Shown here: piece by piece, positions 1 through 9,600 of the stretch
Layout: every line of letters begins with the position of its first letter
Numbering within the stretch: the first letter of the stretch is position 1
Assembly: GCA_021205645.1 (NCBI GenBank)
Contig: JAJPXE010000059.1
Coordinates: 1-41,194, forward strand
Direction of reading: 5' to 3'
DNA: 41,194 nucleotides
Source: Candidatus Gastranaerophilales bacterium
GTDB taxonomy: Bacteria; Cyanobacteriota; Vampirovibrionia; Gastranaerophilales; Gastranaerophilaceae
Notes under the pieces: model-generated
The model's input: the letters and a program-made list of their open reading frames with translations, nothing else
Databases searched by the model: none
What the model was told of the DNA's origin: nothing
Program-made: the position numbers and the translations under genes

Positions 1-205
1 AAGAATCAACTTCAACATTAGTCATACCTGTGATACTTTGTCTTATAAGTTCCTTACGTTCTTCAACCGTAAGAAGTGTATTTTTACTTATGTTATTTGA
101 AACGGTAATAATAACTTTATCAAACAGTTTTGCTCCGTCATTCAGTACATCAAGATGTCCGAGCGTTATCGGGTCAAAACTTCCCGGATATACAGCTATT
201 TTCAT
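1..205 (-). CDS. coaD: Phosphopantetheine adenylyltransferase (PPAT), N-terminal 68 codons; truncated by window edge
   Basis: Reverse complement of 1-205 reads MKIAVYPGSFDPITLGHLDVLNDGAKLFDKVIITVSNNISKNTLLTVEERKELIRQSITGMTNVEVDS; YPGSFDPxTxGHxD is the PPAT nucleotidyltransferase signature. Confidence 0.95.
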   Translation of the reverse strand, partial: MKIAVYPGSFDPITLGHLDVLNDGAKLFDKVIITVSNNISKNTLLTVEERKELIRQSITGMTNVEVDS

Positions 206-230
206 TTATTTTCCTTTCGTTTTTCTGTAT

Positions 231-2489
231 CTAAAATTCATACTCAGGAATGACAAATTTTTCATTGTTTGCATCTTTTTCAACAAATTTTAAATAATCG
301 TTTAAAGCTGTTTCTTTTGAATTGTTGTAAAATTCATCAGATATAAGCTTTTTGTGCAAATCGGTTCTCTCACCGGAATAGTTGCCTAAAATCCTTGAAT
401 ATTCACTAATTTCTTCAAGAGAAATTCCGCCGCCGTACGCTTTTGTTTTTGCATCTGTCCCCGACGGTCTGATTTCAATGTATTTGTTACTGAACTCCAG
501 ATAAGTTCCGTCACCGACAAACTTAACCGATTTTAAATCTTTAAAATCTAACCCGATTAGTGCATCGTTCAGCACGAGAATTACATCATCAAGTGTTGCT
601 TTACCTTCGCTGACGGCTATTGCAAGCGACAGGAAAAACAGGTCATTTTTGGTTCGCTGTTTCTCGCCTTCAACTTTTGCCTGTTTAAGTTTTTCTATAT
701 CCGGCTCTGATTCGTTGTAGTATGCTATATCTTCCCTTGTATCAAATCTTGAAGTTATGTGGTTAGAGTCAAAGACTTCAAGCAGATATTGAGAGAGGGT
801 TTTATTTTCTTCTTCAAGTTTTGCAATCAGTGAAGATGCTACGATTATAGCTTCGGTAGCACTTTTTTCACGCATTGCAATTGCCTCTCTGCCCGATAGA
901 GATTTAACAGTATCTTCAGCGCCCATAATCATTCCGCCCGATTCTTCGCCGCCGAATAGTAACCTTGGCTGAACACCTAAATCTATTGTACTGCCGAATA
1001 CATCATCAATCTTTACGGGTTTGTCGGGTGATTGCTTGATCTGCAGCTCAACTTTCTTCATAATATTTGCTATCTCCTTGAACCCGACAGGAACATTAAC
1101 AACGCTGACATTATTATGTTTTGCCCACTCATCCCATGATAGAGCCGAAGCGGTCGTTTTTATCATAAATCTTGGGTGATTATTCCATTTATGCGAGGAT
1201 TTAAGCTGTTTTGTCCTGAAATCCGTAAGCATCAGAAATGCCTGATTTGCCGTAAAAACAGTCATAACTCTATCTTTATCCAACCTGACATAAGAAATCC
1301 CATTTTCTTCAAGGGTCGGAATATTTCCTGCGTTTTCAAGCTCGCAAACCGTCAATCTGTCATGGTCGGGATCTGTTATAAGAACAGCTGTGCCGCACGG
1401 GTAGTTTTTAAGCACTTTTTCATAGTGCAGCGTTTCAATTACGGGGAAAAATTTTTCTCCGTTTGGTTTTAGTGCCGTTACTGTCGCATCAACCGAATAA
1501 TCGTAGAATGTTTTTTTACCCTTTGGGTCTGTGTCGTATTTACCTATTGAGTGAAAAAATGGGTCTTCTTCCGTATTATTCCAATCGAATTTACCGGCAA
1601 TTCCGAGTTTGTCCAGAACTCTGCTTAATGTTCTGTATGCACATCCGCCGACACTTTCTATGATAATTTTGTTGTTCATTTTTTTTATTGCGGTCAAATC
1701 TTCTGCAACACCTGATTTCAGATATTCTACATACAAATTAATCCCATCCTCAAGCTTTGTCATTATGGTTTCGTCTATAAGCGGGTCATCTTTAGCCGAG
1801 ATTTTTATCTCATAGCTCCCGTCTTTTTGAACCCTGTCAAAAATCATTTGAATTTTATCAACAAATTCAAGCGATTCTTCCGGCAGATACTGACTGCCCT
1901 GAGAGTTTAAGTCTTTCGTTGCGGTCTTAACAGATATACCGTGGCTTGAGGTGATATATTCTCCACCGGCTAAATCAAGTTTAAACGCAAGAAAAGAAGC
2001 AAGCCATATCGGAATGGTTTTTCTGTCTTCCGGCATAAGTGTTTTTATCCCCTGTGCTGCCTGTATTCTCGCTATTGCATCAAGATATAATTGAGAATTG
2101 TAACGGACTTCACTTCCTGCAAGTTTCAGAATTTTTTTATCGGGGTATTTTTCTTTGACAACAAGAGCTTTTGCCAGTGTTGCAAGTACAATCCCGACAA
2201 GATTAATCGGAAACCTCGTATCCTGCGGGAACAGAATATTCTGCGGACCTCTAATCCCTGCTGTCGATATTTTTGCTTCTTTTGAATAATTATTGAACCA
2301 ATCAAGCAGGTTTAACCCTTGAGGATTTGTTTTTTCATCATAAGGATATAAGTGTTCTTTTTTTAGAGTAAAAGTAAATTCGTTTTCGTTTGAAAAATCC
2401 ATTAATTTTTCTGTTTTAATATATTCGGGAGTTTTGTCAAAAACGTTTTTGAACAGTTCATTTTCTAATTCGCAAGAGGCTTTTCTCAT
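231..2489 (-). CDS. Alpha-D-phosphohexomutase superfamily protein (phosphoglucomutase/phosphomannomutase-like), 752 aa
   Basis: ORF track translation contains a Ser-His active-site-like loop (YITSSHGIS), metal-binding loop DPDHDRL (DxDxDR), sugar-binding GEESGG and phosphate-binding RPSGTDAKTK, in the canonical order of the superfamily. Confidence 0.92.
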   Translation of the reverse strand: MRKASCELENELFKNVFDKTPEYIKTEKLMDFSNENEFTFTLKKEHLYPYDEKTNPQGLNLLDWFNNYSKEAKISTAGIRGPQNILFPQDTRFPINLVGIVLATLAKALVVKEKYPDKKILKLAGSEVRYNSQLYLDAIARIQAAQGIKTLMPEDRKTIPIWLASFLAFKLDLAGGEYITSSHGISVKTATKDLNSQGSQYLPEESLEFVDKIQMIFDRVQKDGSYEIKISAKDDPLIDETIMTKLEDGINLYVEYLKSGVAEDLTAIKKMNNKIIIESVGGCAYRTLSRVLDKLGIAGKFDWNNTEEDPFFHSIGKYDTDPKGKKTFYDYSVDATVTALKPNGEKFFPVIETLHYEKVLKNYPCGTAVLITDPDHDRLTVCELENAGNIPTLEENGISYVRLDKDRVMTVFTANQAFLMLTDFRTKQLKSSHKWNNHPRFMIKTTASALSWDEWAKHNNVSVVNVPVGFKEIANIMKKVELQIKQSPDKPVKIDDVFGSTIDLGVQPRLLFGGEESGGMIMGAEDTVKSLSGREAIAMREKSATEAIIVASSLIAKLEEENKTLSQYLLEVFDSNHITSRFDTREDIAYYNESEPDIEKLKQAKVEGEKQRTKNDLFFLSLAIAVSEGKATLDDVILVLNDALIGLDFKDLKSVKFVGDGTYLEFSNKYIEIRPSGTDAKTKAYGGGISLEEISEYSRILGNYSGERTDLHKKLISDEFYNNSKETALNDYLKFVEKDANNEKFVIPEYEF

Positions 2490-2497
2490 TTTATTAT

Positions 2498-2503
2498 CTC
2501 TCC
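2498..2503 (-). promoter_or_regulatory. Shine-Dalgarno (GGAGAG) of the phosphohexomutase gene
   Basis: Plus strand ctctcc at 2498-2503 gives GGAGAG on the minus strand, 8 nt before the ATG at 2489-2487. Confidence 0.7.
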
Positions 2504-2526
2504 ATATAAAAATATTATGCTAATAC

Positions 2527-2532
2527 ATTATA
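2527..2532 (-). promoter_or_regulatory. Possible -10 element (TATAAT) for the mutase-coaD transcription unit
   Basis: attata on the plus strand is a perfect TATAAT on the minus strand, ~38 nt upstream of the start codon; no convincing -35 at 16-18 bp. Confidence 0.35.
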
Positions 2533-2684
2533 CCTTAAACAGGATAATATTATGTATTTGCTTAATTTTTAATTATCATTCATTTAACTTTGTTCGGGTA
2601 GAAAACCCCGGCATACAGTATTCATTACAAATTTTGGGAATACAAGTGTAGATAATGAGTTTGTGGAAAAATTCAAGAAATGAC

Positions 2685-2706
2685 CTGCGGCACCTGCTGC
2701 CCGCAG
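2685..2706. repeat. Inverted repeat CTGCGG(N10)CCGCAG
   Basis: ctgcgg 2685-2690 and ccgcag 2701-2706 are perfect reverse complements. Confidence 0.5.
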
Positions 2707-3070
2707 GCTTTTGCTTCGCATGTCCGGAGAGGGCGGGGCGTCACCTCACCCGCAAAAATTTCCCCTCCCCATACGGGGAGCGGAGCGGGTGCTGCTGTGC
2801 AGCACAGCCTCCGCAGGGGTGGGGTGCGGTTATAAAATCGCACGACAGTCATTTCACCCGCAGGGGTAAATGAATTATATTCCGGAGTTTGCACAGATAT
2901 CACCTCACCCGAAAATCTGGTTCTCGTTCCTCGAACCGATTTTTTGCCCTCTCCGTCCAGAGAGGGCTTTTACTTCCCCTCCCCATACGGGGAGGGGTTA
3001 GGGGTGGGGTGCAATCTCCTCGCGCATGGAAATCACCTCACCCGCAAGACTAAATCACTGCATCGGCGTA

Positions 3071-3118
3071 GTGCTGACCTGCCCGTCTTGCCCTCCGGCA
3101 AGTCGGCACTGTCAGCAC
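3071..3118. repeat. 48-nt nested hairpin/cruciform
   Basis: Outer arms GTGCTGAC (3071-3078) / GTCAGCAC (3111-3118); inner stem CTTGCC (3087-3092) - CTCC loop - GGCAAG (3097-3102); partly complementary between the two stems. Confidence 0.7.
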
Positions 3119-3431
3119 CGGCATACGCAACACAAGTCTTGCTGCCCTCTCCGTCCGGCGAGGGTAAGAATCTTTCCCCCTCCGGAGAGGGCAAGTAAAG
3201 TCTCCGTCCGGAGAGGGCGGGGTGTCACCTCACCAAAATTTGTAAATTTTTTTTACAAAGTGCGGTTATTTATTTAGGATAGTCTAAACGGCTTAGTTTA
3301 CTTGATTTGTCTACATTAAACGAATGATTTTTGTTGTGCCGATTTTAATATATATGAGCGGAATGTCTTATATCAGGCGGTTTTTGGATAACTGACGCTT
3401 AATATGTAAATCCGGCATGATTGAAATATAT

Positions 3432-3460
3432 TTGACAATAGGGTATAATATCATTATAGA
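3432..3460 (+). promoter_or_regulatory. Sigma70-like promoter for the giant ORF (TTGACA-17 bp-TATAGA)
   Basis: TTGACA at 3432-3437, 17-bp spacer, TATAGA at 3455-3460; additional TATAAT at 3444-3449 and 3462-3467. Implies a ~110-nt 5' UTR. Confidence 0.55.
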
Positions 3461-3578
3461 GTATAATATAGAGTTTTGAGGACTATAAAATTTAATTTAT
3501 CTTATATCAGACATGTTGAATAGCGGGACGCCGTTGAATTAGCATGCCTGTGTGGTATATTAATTTTATGCGTACAGT

Positions 3579-3665
3579 ATGAGAAAAAAGACAGGCTGCA
3601 TCTTTAAAATAGTATTGATAGTTATGTGTTATGTCGGCTTTGCATTAGGAGCCGCTGCTTATGCT
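3579..3665 (+). other. Predicted Sec signal peptide (29 aa, cleavage AYA|DG)
   Basis: MRKKTGCIFKIVLIVMCYVGFALGAAAYA: basic n-region, hydrophobic h-region, AxA-type end. Confidence 0.85.
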
Positions 3666-6600
3666 GACGGAACAAGATGGAATAATGAAGACAGTGCTGA
3701 AGATATAGGGAGTATAACTGACTATATTTACTCTGCCGTCCTTGCTGCGGGCGGTGCTATATATTATACGAGCGGTGATATTGGAACAATATCGGGTACG
3801 TATACCGGCAACTATGCTCAATCGACAACATCAGGAAACAATGCTCTGGGCGGTGCTGTATATTCTGCCGGTGATATTACTATCTATGCGGGTGCCGGCT
3901 CTACTACAACTTTTTCCGGAAACTACACTGTCAGCGGTTCCGGAAGTGTTGCTCCAAACGCTATTTTTATGGATACAACAAAAGGTGCTGTTACTCTTAC
4001 TCTCAACTCTTACGGTACAATTGTTATTGATGACACGATTGACGGCGGTGTAATTACCAGTTCGTCTACGTATGCGTATAATAGAAATTCAACAAAATAC
4101 AATCTCGTTCTGACAGGCGATACAAACGGTGTTATTGAACTCAATAACGCTGTCTATGCTGCTAATGTTACTCTCGATAATGTCAATCTGTACATAAAGT
4201 CTTCAACTTTCAGCTCGACTACGACAACATTTACCGCAAATTCCGGAACCGTATCAATGGTGGACGGCAGTGCCGTTACAAATACCATACGATATCTGAC
4301 ATCGGATTCTTCCGTATTATACTATCTTGATGTTGATGGCAGTAATATTGACAGAATAAGCACAGACGCTACATCAACCGGAACTGTTACTATCGGCGGA
4401 TTTAATTATATTACGGCACTGTCTGATAATTCATCTCAAACCTATACAAATGTATTAAACAGTACAACAATGACCCTTGCGGTGTCATCATCAGCTGCAG
4501 TTACCAATGCATCAACTCCGGGTCCGAATATAAAATACAGTGATGAATGGACAAAATCGGGGGCAGAAGCCGTTCAAACAGCTTCGGGTTGGAATCTGAT
4601 TATTTATAACAACTATGTTTTTGATGATAATCCTTTAATGACATTAAATACTACGGATTATGACGGCGAGTCGAGAACTTACGTTTTTGATGCATCAGGT
4701 CAGACTTATACGGCAGTCAGTTCTTTCGGTACAACTGATCCTAATTCTACCTTAACAATTTCCGGGTATTCTGACGGCTCAAGCGTGATTGACGGGAGTG
4801 GATATCAGATGTTTACCCTTGCAGATAGCACAACTGTGTTGGAAATTTTAAGTGTTACTCTTAAAAATGCTTATTCTTCCACGTACGGCTCCGTTATATA
4901 TAATACGGCAGGAACTCTGACCCTTTCAAGTTCTGTTGTTTCTTCAAATAGTGCTGTTAATGCCGGTGCGATATATAATGCCGGCACAATCAATGTATCA
5001 TCAACAACTTTCAGCTCAAACGCCGCAACCACGTACGGCGGTGCAATATATAATACCGGAACGGCAACGATTACAGACTCAACATTCACGGGCAACTCTG
5101 CAGTAACGGGCGGTGCAATATATAATACCGGAATCATGTCGATTGCGGGTTCAACTTTTGCAACAACTACGGACAGTATATATAATACCGGTACAATTAC
5201 CATTGACGGCTCGTCTGTGACAACCGTATATTCTGCAATCTCCGGCTCCGGTAAGCTGACTCTTAATTCAGAATTGGATTTGTACGGTACTATAGCGGAT
5301 GATCAGGTCGTGGCTGTTTCCTCCGGCGGCACGCTTGCCATATATAACGGTTCGACTCCGTTTGTGTTTGATACTACATCAGACAGCTGGGCGCAGGGTG
5401 GTACAATCAGGCTTGCGGTTGAAGATGCCGTCTTGTCTTTTGCTTCCGGCAGCTATAATATTGTAGGTAACTTAACAGGTGTTTCCGGCTCGGAGCTTAT
5501 AAACTCCGGTGCTTCTCTGACAATAAGAAGTACTGCATCTGTATCGGGTTTTGGCGGAACTTATGAACAAAACGGCGGTTCTTTAACGGTTCAGCTTGGA
5601 GCGATACTATTCAGCGGCGAAAAAAATATTAATTCCGGTGATTTAACTATTAATTATGACAGTTTGACCGGTCTTACCAATATAAATCTGGGTACAAGTA
5701 CCAATATGACTATTAATACGACATCGGGCGGCACTATATCGGATTCAATTTTTGCTTTCGAGGGAACAAATGCGACCGCAACTTTTGGAACAACCGGAGA
5801 GAGTACTGTCAATCCTACATACAAATTATCGGACATTGCCGGAATGTATTCTGATTCCAATACCGTCAAAATAAGCAGTTCAACGGTTAATCTTACTGAT
5901 ACTCTCTATGATAATAATCAGTATGTATTTGAAAATTCTGTATTAGCGCTTGCAGACGGTTCTGTCAATTCTTATACTTTTGAATATTTATCATCTGTAA
6001 ATTCTACTCTGACAATAGATATTGATTTTGTTAGCGGAACAAATGATTCTTTAACTATAAACTCCGGCAGCGGAACAATAACTTTATCGTCAGTAACAAT
6101 TTCGGGTGTTTCGTCCGATACGGGTGTTTATACTATTTTGAAAGGTGATGCAATCGGCTCTGTTACTCTTGAAATAGCCGACTCCGTATTATCTCAAACC
6201 TTTAATACTAATTTGGGCAATGTTATATATACAACCGACGATGTATCCACAAAAAAATTCCAAGCATACACGGAAAGTGGTTATATTGTTGGGCTAGAGC
6301 TTGTTAATGGTGATGATATGGATCCTCTGGCTGCAATAAATCAAGCATCGTCTGCAACAGATTCCAAATATGCAGTCAGATATTTTCTGTTTACGGAGGA
6401 TAATGAAACCTATACAATCGGAAGTGCACTTGAAACAACAGGAAACGGTACGTTATATATTAATATGTACGGAACGGATACCTATGACGGAGCTGTTATA
6501 AGCGGCGGAGATTCAACTAGATATTCTATGTTTTATCTTTCAAGCAGTGCTGCTGTGATAAGGGCTTATAATGTCACATTTCAAAATGCGGCAATAAATT

Positions 6601-9600
6601 CTAACGGTAATAATGCATCAGTGTTTGATATAGGCTCGGGTACTCTTGTTTTGAATAATGTTACATTCACCGGTAATGCGGGATATGCTATATTCAACGC
6701 TTCAGGAACAGTTACGCTGACCGATGTTACGTTTTCTGCGGCAACAAGCGGGTATACGAATGCGATATATAATGCAAATGCTATGACATTCAGCGGAACA
6801 ACGGTTATTAATTCCGCTCTGACAAATATTCAGGGTGCAACTGTTGATTTTACCGGTGCTTCAACATTAGGCTCAGAACTGGGTTCTTTGGGAAGTATTA
6901 CCAACGCAGGTACGATTACTTTTACAAACGGTATGACAATAAACGGTACCATTACAAATAATAGCGGCGGTCAAATGATATTTAATTCAGCTGCATATAT
7001 TTATGGTACTGTTGCCAATGCAGGAACAATGAGTTTTTCAAAAATTACAATCAATAACACTACTGTGACAAATACAGGTACAATGTCTTTCGGTTCTCAA
7101 GGTGATACAAACACACTTACCGCCGCGGCAATACTGTATAATGGTGATGTCAACACGGCAGGTGATCTTTCTGTTATGGGTACTCTTGTATTAGAGCAGA
7201 ATGCTATCATCTACAATAACAATGGTACATTCTCTTTGTCGGGAACTTTGAGTGCAAATTCTGCCAGCTCAGTACATATAGCATCAGGTTCAACTTTTAG
7301 TATTTTGTCGAACGGGCAAATCTCTGATACGGGCAGTTATCTGAAATGGTACATATATTCGGGCGGAATTCTTAATATAGCAAGCGGAACATCAAACGCT
7401 TTGACTATTGATTCAAATGATAGCTGGGCAGGTACTATAAACTTAAGCAATTCGAGCAGCTTTACGCTGTCTGACAGTTATGGCACATTAACCATGCTTG
7501 CAGACTATTTAACAGCCGATGATACTGCCTCAACATTTATAAACGACGGTGCAACAATAATCATATCTGGAGATAACTCGGGTTATAATGCTATTTATCA
7601 ACAGAACGGCGGTTCTCTCACTTCAACATCAGCTTATCTGTTCAGCGGTACAAAGAATATAAATTTGAGCGGAACATCATCAACCACAGCGGAAGTTATT
7701 ATAAATGATGCATCGTTAGAACTTGCGTTCTCTAAATTATACCTGGGTAATTATGCAACTCTCACATCCATTTCATCCGGCGGTACGATTGATGATGGTG
7801 TATTTTATATGTCGGGTCAGTATTCTACTGCTGTTTTTGAATCTTATAATTCTGCATATCTATCGACATTTTATTTATATCCGATAACGTGGTCAAATTC
7901 TACAATCAATACAAATACCGTATGGTTTAAAAATGCGACTTTAAGTTTACAGGCAGCTGAAAATGAAAGTTATTATTATTCCGGTGTTAAATATGCACTT
8001 CAAAATACTACAATAGATTTACAGGATGAATCAACGAACAGTTATATATTTGATTATTTATACGTTTCATCTGATTATCCGACAATTTCATTAAAAATAG
8101 ATTTAGATGTTGTAAACGGAACTGCTGACAGTATCACGATAAGAAGCGGTGCCGGTACAATTTCAAATGATAATACAACTTCAATATCGGGTGGAGTTAT
8201 AAATATTACCGATATTGTTTTTTTAAATACAGGAACTACGACTGAAAAACGTGTTGCAATTCTAAGTGTTCCTTATACTTCAGGCTATGATGCATCAGCA
8301 TTGTTTTCATTAACAATAGATGATGCGGTACTGGCAAAACAGACTTCGGATTTAGATTACAATGTTTTATGGAATGATATTTATTCCGCCGCATTCAGTA
8401 TTGATATAGAGTACTCTACATCCGGTTCTATAACAACATGGTATCTTGTTTATTCACTTTCTAATTATTCTGATTTGCTGGCAGCATTAAATACCCATAT
8501 ATTTGATGATACATCACAATCAAAGTCGTTCAGTTTTGACAACTCATATTCCACGGAAACCTATCAAATGAGTACTGATTTAGGTAAGACATATACCGGC
8601 GAATTGTCAATTATTGGTGTAAGTGCTTCTGAAGATACAATTAATGCAAGCGGATATTCAATGTTTGAATTAGCTGACAGCGGAACAGATGATAATGGTA
8701 GTAGCTATAATATCGGTCAGGTTATTTTAAACATAAGTGATATAACAATAAAAAATGCGGCAACAACCTCATTGACGGGCGGTTCGGTTGTCAATATGAA
8801 CAATTCTTCATCAGGTACAAAATTGACGCTTGATAGTGTTATTATCCAATCTTCGTATGCCGCCGGAACATCCGCTGCTTACGGCGGAACTATATATATA
8901 TATCAGGGTAGTGCCGAAATTAACAAATCAAAATTCTCAAGCAACTATGCAAGTTCGACATCCGGTATGGCGCTGGGCGGTGCGATATATCTCGGCGGCT
9001 CCGGCAGCGCAACGATTACAAATACTTCATTTGATAGCAACTATGCGTTTTCCTCCGCTAAGTTAGCGTTGGGCGGTGCTATATATACAGAAAAGGATTT
9101 AACAATTGCAGCAACCGACGGAAATACCGTTGTTTTTTCAAATAACTATGTTAACGGTGCAAATACAGGTTCTTCCAATTCCGCTAATGCTATATTTGTT
9201 GCCTGTTCGTCCACTCAAACCACTTCAAATCCTACATTAACTCTCAGTGCAACAAATAACGGTATAATACAATTTAACGGCAATTCGATTGAGGGCGGAT
9301 ATTTAAGTTCGGATTCTAATTTAACACAATCTGCTAATTATCAATTTAACCTTCTTTTGAACGGTGTGGGTACATATATTTTATCCGATATTGTCGGTGC
9401 CAATATATATACTGACTCAACAGCTATTACATTGAGTTTTTCCGAAGCTGTAATAAATTATTCAAATATTGATTTAACAACCGGCGGTACTGCTTTAACA
9501 CTTGACACGACAACTGTTAAAAATGCGAATTCATCATCTTCTGCTCTTGTTGCAAACTCGCTTTCATTTACTCTTATTGCATCTACTTTTTCTGATAATG

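Larger units (their letters stand above)
2682..3234. repeat. GC-rich intergenic mosaic of short inverted and direct repeats
   Basis: Direct repeats: gtccggagagggcgggg[c/t]gtcacctcacc at 2722-2750 and 3206-3234 (28/29 identical); cccctccccatacggggag at 2762-2780 and 2976-2994 (19/19). Palindromes: gccctctccgtccagagagggc 2946-2967, cccctccccatacggggagggg 2976-2997. Sharply GC-rich against AT-rich surroundings. Confidence 0.85.

Noticed and set aside
1176-2285. Plus-strand ORFs opposite the phosphohexomutase (1176-1472, 1463-1663, 1609-1815, 2091-2285), and 30-293 opposite coaD
   Set aside because: Antisense to well-supported conserved genes and without recognisable features.
2655-3277. Short ORFs in the intergenic island (2655-2873, 2673-2903 minus, 2944-3198, 3026-3277)
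   Set aside because: They translate GC-rich inverted repeats (e.g. PSPYGEGLGVG, SPSGEGK) on both strands; typical of extragenic repeat elements rather than genes.
3568-3582. Tiny ORF ATG CGT ACA GTA TGA overlapping the giant ORF start as ATGA
   Set aside because: Only four codons, no Shine-Dalgarno; a translational-coupling leader is conceivable but nothing beyond the overlap supports it.
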